Assembly: GCA_019750135.1 (NCBI GenBank)
Contig: JAIEOV010000051.1
Coordinates: 61,634-125,633, forward strand
Length of the DNA: 64,000 bases
Reading direction: 5' to 3'
Source: Reyranella sp.
GTDB taxonomy: Bacteria; Pseudomonadota; Alphaproteobacteria; Reyranellales; Reyranellaceae
A program made the position numbers and the translations under genes. The notes under the pieces were generated by a model that was not told the DNA's origin, searched no databases, and saw nothing but the letters and a program-made list of their open reading frames with translations. Position 1 is the first letter of the stretch; each line of letters begins with the position of its first letter. Positions 15,521 to 23,401 of the stretch are shown piece by piece.

Positions 15521-16768
15521 CTAGTAATTCCCGGCGGCCTTGAGGGCGGCGCGCAGCTCGTCGCTCGGCCGGATATCGCGGACGCGGCTGTAGATGGTCA
15601 CCGCCACCAGCAGCACCACGCACATGAAGCCGAACAGGGTGCGATAGGCCTCCTCCGACCGCGCACCATCCGGCAGCGGCGTGAACGCGCCGAGGATGGT
15701 CCCCGACAGCGTCTGCATGCAGGCGACGCCCAGCATCACGCAGGTGTTCATGGTCGCCATGCCGCGCCCGATCAGGCGGTCGGGGAAGATGCCGCGGCCA
15801 TGGGTCATGATCATGGTGCTGGAAGCGCTGAAGAAACCCATGGCGACGATCCCGCCAACCGCCACCCACAGCGACGCGGCCCCCGCCAGGGCGAGCATGG
15901 CGAGGATCAGGGCGATCGTCAGGGTGCCGCCGAAGGCGATCCACTTGCGGGTGTCGAGCACCCGGTCGAGCGGCCCGAAGGTCAGCATGCCGACCTGATA
16001 GGCCAGCACCGCCCCCAGCAGCACGTTGCCGGACTGGATGATGGTGAGCCCATGCACTTCGCGCAGGAAGGGGCCGCCCCACAATCCCTGCACGGTGAAG
16101 GTGCAGGCGTAGTTGCAGAAGTTCAGGGTCAGGATGAAGGGCAGCTGCGGATTGCGCAGGACTTCGAGCATGCCGCGCAGCATCTCGCCCGACGTCTCGA
16201 CCTTGCGCTGGAGGAAAGGATGATCGGGCGGCGCGTCGCGCACGATCAGCCAGACGGCGACGGCGGCGAGCGCGGTGAAGACCACCACGATGCCGAACAC
16301 GCCGCGCCAGCCGATCTGCTCGGTCCCCCACGCCAGCGGCGTCGTGGCGATCAGGTTTCCGATCAGGCCGATCGACAGCACCATTGCGGCCATCGTCGAG
16401 AACCGGTCGGGCGTGAACCAGCGCGAGATCACCACCATGCTGCCGATCAGCATGACGCCGAACCCCGCGCCCATCAGGGCGCGGCCGGCCACCAGGAGCG
16501 GCCAGTCGGAGGCCACGGTGAAAATGGTGGCGCCCACGACTGCCAGCAGCAGCATGCCGGTGACCGTGCGGCGCGGACCGAAGCGGTCGAACAGGAAGCC
16601 GCAGGGGATCTGCATGGCCGAGAAGCCGAAGAAGAAGGCGCCCGTCAGCGCGCCCAGTGCTTCCGGCCCGATCGCCAGGTCGCGCATCAGGTCGAGCCCG
16701 ATCGTGACGTTGGAGGCGCGGAAGAAGTGGCTGGCGACGTAGGCCGTCGCCAATGTGGCGACGATCAC
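15521..16768 (-). CDS. MFS transporter
   Basis: A 415-residue major facilitator with twelve hydrophobic spans. The inter-helix 2-3 signature is DRFGPRRTVTG, and GRALMGAGFGVMLIGS is a typical helix 4. The opening ASHFFRASNVTIG is characteristic of a proteobacterial MFS subgroup that neighbours organic-acid catabolic genes. Start GTG 16768 is the only standard start before the first helix; a few more in-frame residues upstream (LRRQGL) also fit the family, so initiation from an unusual codon is possible. It lies between an enoyl-CoA hydratase and a maleate-isomerase-like gene on the same strand. Substrate unknown. Confidence 0.88.
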   Translation of the reverse strand: MIVATLATAYVASHFFRASNVTIGLDLMRDLAIGPEALGALTGAFFFGFSAMQIPCGFLFDRFGPRRTVTGMLLLAVVGATIFTVASDWPLLVAGRALMGAGFGVMLIGSMVVISRWFTPDRFSTMAAMVLSIGLIGNLIATTPLAWGTEQIGWRGVFGIVVVFTALAAVAVWLIVRDAPPDHPFLQRKVETSGEMLRGMLEVLRNPQLPFILTLNFCNYACTFTVQGLWGGPFLREVHGLTIIQSGNVLLGAVLAYQVGMLTFGPLDRVLDTRKWIAFGGTLTIALILAMLALAGAASLWVAVGGIVAMGFFSASSTMIMTHGRGIFPDRLIGRGMATMNTCVMLGVACMQTLSGTILGAFTPLPDGARSEEAYRTLFGFMCVVLLVAVTIYSRVRDIRPSDELRAALKAAGNY

Positions 16769-16815
16769 CAGGCCCTGGCGACGCAGGGCGGGCGTGCTTG
16801 CAGGAGACAGGAGAT

Positions 16816-17628
16816 CTACTTCCCGACGAAGACAGGCTTGCGCTTCTCCACGAAGGCCCGCACGGCCTCCTTGTGGTCCTCGGTGCGCGACGCCTGCACC
16901 AGGCGCTCGGCCTCGCGGTGCAGCGCCGTCGCATAGTCGATGTGCATCGCGTCGTCGAGATTGTCCTTCATGTTGCGCAGCGCCACGCGCGGGCCGTTGG
17001 CCAGCGACTTCGCGAACTCGAAGGCCTCGTCGCGCAGCTTGTCGTCGGCGACGATACGGTTCACCAGGCCGATGCGCTCGCAGCGCTCGGCATCGACACG
17101 TTCCGCCGTGAACATCAGCTCGCGCGCCCGCGCCGAGCCGACGGCGCGCGTCAGCAGCCAGGCGATGCCGTAGTCGCCCGACAGGCCGACCTTGGCGTAG
17201 CCGGTGCTGACGAAGGCCGACTTGGCGGCGATGCGGATGTCGCAGGCGAGCGCAATGGCGAGGCCCGCGCCGGCCGCGGCACCCGGCAACGCGGCTATGG
17301 TGGGTTTACGCACCGCGACCAGCGCGCCGGTCAGCGCCGCCTGGCGCCAACGCAGGTCGCTCAGCCGCTCCTCGAAGGTCATCTGGCCGCGCGGACCGCG
17401 GCCGCCCATGCCCTTGACGTCGCCGCCGCTGCAGAAGGCGGTGCCGGCGCCGGTGATCAGGATGGCGCCGACGTCCGGATCCTCGCCGCGCTCGCGGATC
17501 TGGCTGCGCAGGGCGGGGGTGAGCTTGTCCGACATGGCGTTGCGCGCCTCGGGCCGGTTCAGCGTGATCAGCGCCACGCCGTCGCGGACCTCGCACAAAA
17601 GTTCGGTTGTGCCGGTATCGATTTCCAT
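16816..17628 (-). CDS. Enoyl-CoA hydratase/isomerase family protein
   Basis: A 270-residue crotonase. Key blocks are ALITLNRPEARNAMS, GTAFCSGGDVKGM (first oxyanion loop) and LPGAAAGAGLAIALACDIR (second), with AKVGLSGDYGIAWLL at the active site. It would act on an acyl-CoA in beta-oxidation or aromatic/branched-acid breakdown. GGGAGG is correctly placed before ATG 17628. The divergent epoxide-hydrolase gene starts only 15 bp away, so the promoters of both must lie inside each other's coding regions. Confidence 0.92.
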   Translation of the reverse strand: MEIDTGTTELLCEVRDGVALITLNRPEARNAMSDKLTPALRSQIRERGEDPDVGAILITGAGTAFCSGGDVKGMGGRGPRGQMTFEERLSDLRWRQAALTGALVAVRKPTIAALPGAAAGAGLAIALACDIRIAAKSAFVSTGYAKVGLSGDYGIAWLLTRAVGSARARELMFTAERVDAERCERIGLVNRIVADDKLRDEAFEFAKSLANGPRVALRNMKDNLDDAMHIDYATALHREAERLVQASRTEDHKEAVRAFVEKRKPVFVGK

Positions 17629-17643
17629 GGAAGCCTCCCTGCC

Positions 17644-18669
17644 ATGACATTCCCGGTCACCGAACACACCGTCAAGACCGCTCGCCACACCACGGGCTAT
17701 CTCGCCTGCGGAGCGGAAAAGGGCCCGGTGCTGATCTTCTGTCACGGCTGGCCCGAGCTTTCGCTGTCGTGGCGGCACCAGCTGCCGGCGATGGCGGCGC
17801 TGGGCTTCCGCTGCATCGCGCCCGACATGCGCGGCTATGGCCGCTCAAGCACCTACACGCGCCATGAGGACTTTCGCCAGGAGCTGATCGTCGAGGACAT
17901 GCTGGAGCTGCTGGCCGCGCTCGGCCGCGAGAAGGCGGTGTGGATCGGCCACGACTGGGGCAGCTCGGTCGTGTGGAACGTGGCCTCGCACCATCCCGAC
18001 AGGACGGTGGGCGTGGCCAGCCTCTGCGTCCCCTACATCGCCGCCGGCAACTCGGTCGAGAACCGCCTGCCGCTGGTCGATCGCTCGGTCTATCCGGCCG
18101 ATCTCTATCCCGTCGGCCAGTGGGACTATCACTACTATTACGAAGAGAATTTCGACAAGGCGCAGGCCAGCTTCGAGGACAATATCCGCAACGCCGTGAA
18201 GGCGATGTTCCGCAAGGGCAATCCGGATGCCGTCGGCAAGCCTGCGGCGACGGCATCGGTGCGCAGGAACGGCGGCTGGTTCGGCGGCGGCGCCTGTCCC
18301 GACGTGCCGCGCGATGCCGACGTCATCACCGAGCAGGACCTCGAGGCGTACACGGCAGCGCTGACGCGCCACGGCTTCTTCGGGCCGAACGCGTGGTACA
18401 TGAACCACAAGGTGAACGGCCAATATTCCAGGCAGGCAACGTCGCCCAAGCTCGCGATGCCGGTGCTGTTCCTGCACGGCGCCTACGACACGACGTGCGA
18501 GACCGTGAACTCGCGCTTCGCCGAGCCGATGCGCACCGATTGCAGCGATCTCACCGAAGTCGTTGTGAAATCGGGCCACTGGATGGCCCAGGAGCAGCCG
18601 GTCGCCGTGAACGCGGCGCTGACCCGTTGGCTGGCGACGAAACTGCCCGACTACTGGAGTGCGGCATGA
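17644..18669 (+). CDS. Epoxide hydrolase-like alpha/beta hydrolase, copy 1
   Basis: A 341-residue cytoplasmic alpha/beta hydrolase of the soluble epoxide hydrolase type. The oxyanion motif is HGWPE (residues 34-38), the nucleophile elbow GHDWGS gives Asp104, and the catalytic His is His312 in SGHWMAQEQP. An Asp nucleophile instead of Ser, together with the HGWP motif and lid tyrosines, points to epoxide hydrolysis (or dehalogenation) through a covalent alkyl-enzyme. It overlaps the next gene, a same-length paralogue, by 4 bp. Divergent start from an enoyl-CoA hydratase 15 bp away. Confidence 0.9.
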   Translation: MTFPVTEHTVKTARHTTGYLACGAEKGPVLIFCHGWPELSLSWRHQLPAMAALGFRCIAPDMRGYGRSSTYTRHEDFRQELIVEDMLELLAALGREKAVWIGHDWGSSVVWNVASHHPDRTVGVASLCVPYIAAGNSVENRLPLVDRSVYPADLYPVGQWDYHYYYEENFDKAQASFEDNIRNAVKAMFRKGNPDAVGKPAATASVRRNGGWFGGGACPDVPRDADVITEQDLEAYTAALTRHGFFGPNAWYMNHKVNGQYSRQATSPKLAMPVLFLHGAYDTTCETVNSRFAEPMRTDCSDLTEVVVKSGHWMAQEQPVAVNAALTRWLATKLPDYWSAA

Positions 18670-19691
18670 CTTTCCCGGTGACTGAGCACACGCTCAAGAC
18701 TGGCCGTCACACGACGGGCTATCTCGCCTGCGGCCCACAGGACGGGCCGCTGCTGGTCTTCTGCCACGGCTGGCCCGAGCTCTCGCTGTCGTGGCGTCAT
18801 CAATTGCCGGCGATGGCCGCGCTGGGCTTCCGCTGCATCGCGCCCGACATGCGCGGCTACGGCCGCTCTAGTACCTACACGCGTCACGAAGACTTCGCGC
18901 AGGAGCAGATCGTCGGGGACATGATGGAGCTCCTGGCGTCGCTCGGTCGCGACAAGGCGGTGTGGATTGGCCACGACTGGGGCAGCCCGGTCGTCTGGAA
19001 CATCGCAGCGCATCACGCCGACAGGACCGTGGGCGTGGCGAGCCTGTGCGTGCCCTACCTCGCCAGCGGCTTCACGCTCGAGACCGTGGTCGAGCTGGTC
19101 GACCGGAAGCTCTATCCCGAGGCGGAGTTCCCGGCAGGGCAGTGGGACTACCAGTTCTTCTACGAGGAGAGCTTCGACAAGGCGTGCAAGGGCTTCGAGG
19201 GCAACATCCGCAACACCGTGAAGGCGCTGTTCCGCAAGGGCGATCCCAAGTCGGCCGGCAAGCCGAGCCGCACGGCGTCGGTGCGCAAGAACGGCGGCTG
19301 GGCCCCGCCGACCGGCTTCCCCGATTTCCCGCGCGATCCCGACGTGATCACCGAGCAGGATCTCGAAGCCTACACCGCGGCGCTGACGCGCAACGGCTTC
19401 TTCGGCCCCGACTCCTGGTACATGAACCACAAGGCCAACGCCGCCTACGCAAGGCGCGCGCCGAACGGCGGCCGGCTCGCGATGCCGGTGCTGTTCCTGC
19501 ACGGTGCCTACGACGTGACCTGCGAGACCATGGTTTCGCGCCTGCCCGAGCCGATGCGACGCGATTGCGCCGACCTCACCGAGGTGGTCGTGCCGTCCGG
19601 CCACTGGATGGCGCAGGAGCAGCCCGTGGCGGTCAATGCGGCGCTGGCCAGGTGGCTGGCGACCAAGCTTCCTCATTATTGGCAGGGTTAG
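18666..19691 (+). CDS. Epoxide hydrolase-like alpha/beta hydrolase, copy 2 (tandem paralogue)
   Basis: Also exactly 341 residues and strongly similar to copy 1 along its whole length, beginning with the same MTFPVTEHT. HGWPE, GHDWGS (Asp nucleophile) and SGHWMAQEQP (His) are conserved. Differences cluster in the lid: ASGFTLETVVELVDRKLY here versus AAGNSVENRLPLVDRSVY in copy 1, and GGWAPPTGFPD versus GGWFGGGACPD. That points to divergence in substrate range after tandem duplication. Start ATG 18666 overlaps the previous TGA. A small periplasmic protein gene follows after 2 bp. Confidence 0.9.
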   Translation: MTFPVTEHTLKTGRHTTGYLACGPQDGPLLVFCHGWPELSLSWRHQLPAMAALGFRCIAPDMRGYGRSSTYTRHEDFAQEQIVGDMMELLASLGRDKAVWIGHDWGSPVVWNIAAHHADRTVGVASLCVPYLASGFTLETVVELVDRKLYPEAEFPAGQWDYQFFYEESFDKACKGFEGNIRNTVKALFRKGDPKSAGKPSRTASVRKNGGWAPPTGFPDFPRDPDVITEQDLEAYTAALTRNGFFGPDSWYMNHKANAAYARRAPNGGRLAMPVLFLHGAYDVTCETMVSRLPEPMRRDCADLTEVVVPSGHWMAQEQPVAVNAALARWLATKLPHYWQG

Positions 19692-19693
19692 AC

Positions 19694-20164
19694 ATGCGTA
19701 TTGCTCTGATCGCTTTCGTGGCCTTGTTCGCTCTGCCTGCTGCCGCGCAGACGCCGCCCGCCCGACAGAACGCGCCCGCTACTCCGGCTCCCGCACAGCC
19801 GGCCAAGCCGGCGGCCAAGGACAATCCGCTGCCGACGCTGAACATGGTCGTGCCGCAACGCGACCGCGACGCCGCCTTCGCCTACTACCGCGACGAGATC
19901 GCCGCCGGCCGCTGCCCGGCGCCTTTTGTGAGGAAGGACAAGGTCTGCGGCGCGCCGGCGGCCATGCCGACCAAGCCGTGGCGCCTCGACCAGCCTTTGC
20001 CCGAGGGCGTGAAAGCCGACGCACCGCCGCCCGGACTGATCGCCAAGCTGTCGCCGTCGCCGGCCGGCCATCAGTACATGCGCGTCGACACCGACATCAT
20101 CGTCATCGGCCTCGGCACGCGCAACGTCGCGGCACTGGTCGTCGATCTCAGCCGACTGCAATAG
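19694..20164 (+). CDS. Small exported hypothetical protein, Pro/Ala-rich linker
   Basis: A 156-residue protein with a Sec signal (ALIAFVALFALPAAAQ), a Pro/Ala-rich linker to residue ~45 and a compact C-terminal part ending HQYMRVDTDIIVIGLGTRNVAALVV. That closing segment resembles the short beta-hairpin at the end of RcnB-like periplasmic proteins, but the match is too weak for a name. Two cysteines (in GRCPAPF and KVCGAPA) could pair. It follows the epoxide hydrolase copies by 2 bp and is probably cotranscribed. Confidence 0.7.
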   Translation: MRIALIAFVALFALPAAAQTPPARQNAPATPAPAQPAKPAAKDNPLPTLNMVVPQRDRDAAFAYYRDEIAAGRCPAPFVRKDKVCGAPAAMPTKPWRLDQPLPEGVKADAPPPGLIAKLSPSPAGHQYMRVDTDIIVIGLGTRNVAALVVDLSRLQ

Positions 20165-20638
20165 TGCCGCTCTGGATGATTGGGCGTGCAAGCACTGCTG
20201 GCACATGGGCTCAGCGATGCAAGCAGTGGCGTGGTCCCTCGTTCGACCCGCCATCCTGGCCCTCTACGCAACAAAAGAACCCGTCGCCTGCTGACTTCAG
20301 TTGTTGACTGAATTGTACTTTGGTTATACAATGCCGGGATGTTGCGCGGTGACCCCGCCTTCCCGCTCTATGCATCGTCGATCCGAGACCATACGTCGTG
20401 CCTGACCGTGCGCCGCCCGTCCGGCCGCTTGCCGCCGGACAGCCGCGCCCGGGGCGCCGGTTTTCCGACTCGAGCGATTCCGTTGCGAAACTTGCGCAAC
20501 TATCCGAATTCGCAATGAGGCCCAACCGATAGGGGGTGCGATCTCGAAGCGATACCACGCTCTCTCGCGGAAACCTCGGGAACCTCGGAAACCTCTCGCA
20601 CCGCTGACGGCAGTGCATGCGGTCCTGCTACAGCGGTT
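20165..20638. other. Intergenic region without a confident gene
   Basis: A 474-bp gap between a plus-strand gene end and a minus-strand gene end. It holds a good sigma70-like promoter near 20304-20332 and a 59-codon frame (20339-20518, ATG) that starts right where that promoter would initiate; its peptide is Arg/Pro-rich and matches nothing I know. Near 20570-20600 there is a short repeat of GGAACCTCG/GAAACCTCG units. The region is locally AT-richer than the genome. A small RNA or a decayed gene is possible; nothing firmer can be supported. Confidence 0.5.
20304..20332 (+). promoter_or_regulatory. Sigma70-type promoter with overlapping inverted repeat
   Basis: TTGACT at 20304-20309, a 17-bp spacer and TACAAT at 20327-20332 make a near-consensus promoter, rare in such GC-rich DNA. 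ATTGTA (20312-20317) and TACAAT (20327-20332) form an inverted repeat across the spacer and -10 box, which would suit a repressor. Initiation near 20339 would coincide with an ATG there. Confidence 0.5.
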
Positions 20639-21211
20639 TCAACGGCCTTTCATTCGCCGCCAGGCAGCGAAGGCGCGGCGTGCATTCTCGCCGCTGGGGA
20701 TGTGCAGGCCATAGACGCCGCCGCCGGCGCTCACCTGCTCGGCGACGAATTCTTCGTAGGCCATCGCCTCGACAACTTCCTCGGCGATCTGCTCGGCCAT
20801 CGTCGCTGGGATCACGAGCAGGGCGCCGCGATCGCCAAACAGGATGTCGCCGGCTTCGAGCGGCAGTGGCTGCGGCGGCGGACCCGACGGCCGCTGCCAT
20901 GCCGGCAATCCGGCGCGCGCGATTTCTGCGGCGTTGCGCAGCGGACTGTTGCTCACGACACCGGCCACCTTGCGCCGCGTGAGCAGCGCCACCGGCGCCG
21001 AAGTCACGCTGCTCTCCATGACGAGCACGGCGCCGGGCGGGCAGGCATCGACGGCGGTGGCAGCCTCACCGACCAGGGCGTCCTGAAAAGGCGAGAGGGG
21101 CTTGAGGCCCGTCAGCGATTGGCGCCGCAAGCCGTGCTTGACGAGCGCGGCGGCGATGCGGGCCGTGCCGACCGATAGAAGCTTGTTGCGGGTGGCCGGT
21201 GCCAGCGCCAT
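20639..21211 (-). CDS. RraA/HMG-aldolase family-like protein with degenerate active site
   Basis: A 190-residue protein with the outline of the RraA/HMG aldolase family: TARIAAALVKHGLR at the N-terminus, GAVLVME, then GVVSNSPLRNAAEIARAGLPAW and a closing GDILFGDRGALLVIP that matches the family's GDxxxGDxdGVvvvP. In active members a DGxxRD motif supplies the catalytic Arg and metal-ligand Asp. Here it reads SNSPLRN: Arg92 stays but both acidic positions are lost, and the preceding GGD segment is replaced by MESSVTS. It may be a non-catalytic relative. It ends one gene short of a GFA-like gene (3-bp gap), probably cotranscribed. Confidence 0.65.
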   Translation of the reverse strand: MALAPATRNKLLSVGTARIAAALVKHGLRRQSLTGLKPLSPFQDALVGEAATAVDACPPGAVLVMESSVTSAPVALLTRRKVAGVVSNSPLRNAAEIARAGLPAWQRPSGPPPQPLPLEAGDILFGDRGALLVIPATMAEQIAEEVVEAMAYEEFVAEQVSAGGGVYGLHIPSGENARRAFAAWRRMKGR

Positions 21212-21214
21212 CGA

Positions 21215-21697
21215 TCAGCCTCGCCGCATCGCCTTGAACCGCTCCAGGCTCTCGGCGGGCCATGTCTTGGGGATGTCGTAGAACTCCGACACGGCGGTCG
21301 CGCCCGCGGGCAGCACGACCCAGGGCTGCTTGGACATGGTGAAGATGTGGATGTCGGGCGGCATGGCGTCGGGCTCGTCGAGCGTGCCGACGCGCACGAA
21401 GCGCACGGCGTCGCCCGAGCCCGGGTAGTTGCTCCACACCGCGACGCGGCAGTTGAGGCAACGCCAGATCTTCTGGCCCTTGCCGCTTTCCGACGGAGTC
21501 AGGACCATTTCCGGCTTGCCCGCCAGCAATTCGACTCGGTCGGCCTCGATCATGGCATTGAGGGCGAACGCTGCGCCGGTCTCGCGCTGGCACCAGCGGC
21601 AGTGGCAGCAATGCACGAACAGCGGCTTGCCGGTCATGCGATAGCGCACGCTGCGGCAGGTGCAGCCGCCGTCGTGATTCTGGGTGTTGCTGGCCAT
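21215..21697 (-). CDS. GFA-like zinc-binding protein (CENP-V/GFA fold)
   Basis: A 160-residue protein of the glutathione-dependent formaldehyde-activating (GFA) fold. Zinc ligands are visible as CTC (12-14), HCCHCRWC (29-36) and the later CLNC. The block GGCTCRSVRYR followed ~15 residues on by HCCHC is diagnostic. Formaldehyde activation is shown for only one member, so the name describes the fold. Start ATG 21697; alternative longer frames add non-family sequence. Divergent from the SDR gene by 58 bp. Confidence 0.88.
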   Translation of the reverse strand: MASNTQNHDGGCTCRSVRYRMTGKPLFVHCCHCRWCQRETGAAFALNAMIEADRVELLAGKPEMVLTPSESGKGQKIWRCLNCRVAVWSNYPGSGDAVRFVRVGTLDEPDAMPPDIHIFTMSKQPWVVLPAGATAVSEFYDIPKTWPAESLERFKAMRRG

Positions 21698-21755
21698 GGC
21701 GCGAGTCTCCCGGCTAAGGTCGCGCCTGAGATAGCACCGAGCGAAGGGGAGAGAA

Positions 21756-22544
21756 ATGGCCGGACGGCTTGCAGGCAAGGTGGCGGTGGTGACCGGCGCG
21801 GCGCCGCGCGGCGAGGGCGTGGGCAACGGCATGGCGACCGCCATCATGTTCGCTCGCGAGGGCGCCAAGGTGGTGCTGGTCAACCGCAGCGCCGAGCGCG
21901 CCGAAAAGCTAGCCAAGCAGATCAAGGACGAGGGCGGCGAGGCCTCGGTGTTCGCGGGCGACGTCGCCAAGGCCGACGCGGCGGAGGCGATGGCGGCGTT
22001 CGCGGCCAAGACCTACGGGCGGCTCGACATCCTGCACAATAATGTCGGCGTCGGCGCACCCGGCACGCCGGAGACGGTGAGCCCGGCCGACTGGGCCAAG
22101 GTGCTCGAGGCCAACCTCACCACCACCATGCTGTGCACCAAGTACTGCATCCCCGAGATGAAGAAGGGCGGCGGCGGCTCGATCATCATGGTGTCGTCGA
22201 TCGCGGGCGCGGTCGGCCTGATGGGCAGCACCGGCGCCGTTGCCTACTCGACGGCGAAGGCTGGGCTGCACGGCTTCACCCAGTCGGTGGCGGCCGACTA
22301 TGCGACGCAGAATATCCGCGCCAACTGCATCATCGTGGGCTCGGTGCACACGCCGATGGTCGCGCACTTGGGCGCCGAGGCGCGCGAGCGGCGCAAGAAG
22401 ATGGTGCCGATGCAGACCGAGGGCACGGCGTGGGACATCGCCTACGGCGCGGTCTATCTCGCCTCCGACGAATCGCGCTGGGTGACCGGCGTGCTGCTGC
22501 CGATCGACGGCGGGCTGGTGGCGCTCAGGGCCTGGCCGCGTTAG
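21756..22544 (+). CDS. SDR-family oxidoreductase
   Basis: A 262-residue classical short-chain dehydrogenase. The coenzyme motif is TGAAPRGEGVGNG, which has a longer glycine loop than usual; the structural motif is NNVG instead of NNAG; and the active site is Ser (VSSIAG) with YSTAK. The C-terminal LPIDGGLVAL is typical. An Asn-Arg after the second strand (LVNRS) suggests NADP preference. GGGGAGAGAA precedes ATG 21756. Its last 4 bp overlap the end of the convergent EamA gene. Substrate unknown. Confidence 0.92.
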   Translation: MAGRLAGKVAVVTGAAPRGEGVGNGMATAIMFAREGAKVVLVNRSAERAEKLAKQIKDEGGEASVFAGDVAKADAAEAMAAFAAKTYGRLDILHNNVGVGAPGTPETVSPADWAKVLEANLTTTMLCTKYCIPEMKKGGGGSIIMVSSIAGAVGLMGSTGAVAYSTAKAGLHGFTQSVAADYATQNIRANCIIVGSVHTPMVAHLGAEARERRKKMVPMQTEGTAWDIAYGAVYLASDESRWVTGVLLPIDGGLVALRAWPR

Positions 22545-23401
22545 ACGACGCGCCTGTCGTGGTGCCAGGTGTAGAGCCCGCTGGCGACGACGATGGCGGC
22601 CCCTGCGATCGTCCAGCCGTCGGGCACGTCGCCGAAGACGACGGCGCCCAGTAGTGCCGCCCACACCAGCAGGGTGTAGCTGTAGGGCTGCACCGCACCG
22701 GCCTCGGCGTAATCGAGCGCCTTGATCAGGGCATAGTGGGCGACCGCGCCGATCGCGGCGATGATCACCATCAGGACCCAGGCCGTGGCGGTCGGCCATT
22801 GCCAGTCAATCGGACCGACGAAGGTGGTGGCAACGAGGGCCACGAGCACCGACCAGATCAGCGAGGTGTCCGCCGAATCCGTGCGCGATGCGAGGCGGGT
22901 CATGACCTGGTAGCCAGCCCACATCACGGCGCCGACCAGCGGCAGCAGCACCGGCCAGTCGAGCGCGCGCAGTCCCGGCCGGATGATCATCATGACGCCG
23001 ACGAAGCCCGCGACGACCGCCAGCCAGCGCGCCGGCCCGGCCCGCTCGCCGAGGAAGATCACGCCGAGGGCGATCACGATCAGCGGCGAGGTGGCGGCGA
23101 TGGCATGGGTGTCGGCGAGCGGCAGGTAACGGAAGGCGAGCACGAACATGCCGCCTTCGACCACGGCGACCAGCGAGCGGACGATCTGCAGCCCCAGGCG
23201 CTTGGTCTTCAACGCGTTGCGCAGTCCCTGCCGGCGCACGATGAACCAAGCGAAGAAGAAGACCAGGATGTAGCGGATCCACATCATCTGGCCGACGGCA
23301 TAGTCGGCCACCAGGAACTTGCTGATCGCGTCCATGACGGCGAAGCACAGCATCGCCAGCATGGTGAGGAGAGCACCCAGTGCGTTGTTGCGCGGCGTCA
23401 C
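22541..23401 (-). CDS. EamA-family (DMT) transporter
   Basis: A 286-residue transporter with ten hydrophobic spans in two EamA repeats. Blocks include MLCFAVMDAISKFLVADY, ADTHAIAATSPLIVIALGVIFLGE and the second-repeat AVQPYSYTLLVWAALLGAVVFGD. This group moves metabolites such as S-adenosylmethionine, amino acids or riboflavin; no specific clue is present. It begins with a 4-bp overlap after the LLM oxidoreductase gene (ATGA at 23398-23401), so the two are cotranslated. Confidence 0.9.
   Translation of the reverse strand: MTPRNNALGALLTMLAMLCFAVMDAISKFLVADYAVGQMMWIRYILVFFFAWFIVRRQGLRNALKTKRLGLQIVRSLVAVVEGGMFVLAFRYLPLADTHAIAATSPLIVIALGVIFLGERAGPARWLAVVAGFVGVMMIIRPGLRALDWPVLLPLVGAVMWAGYQVMTRLASRTDSADTSLIWSVLVALVATTFVGPIDWQWPTATAWVLMVIIAAIGAVAHYALIKALDYAEAGAVQPYSYTLLVWAALLGAVVFGDVPDGWTIAGAAIVVASGLYTWHHDRRVV

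Noticed and set aside
20339..20518. 59-codon frame after the strong promoter as a confident gene
   Set aside because: The peptide has no hydrophobic core or family match and no ribosome binding site; kept only as a note in the intergenic entry.
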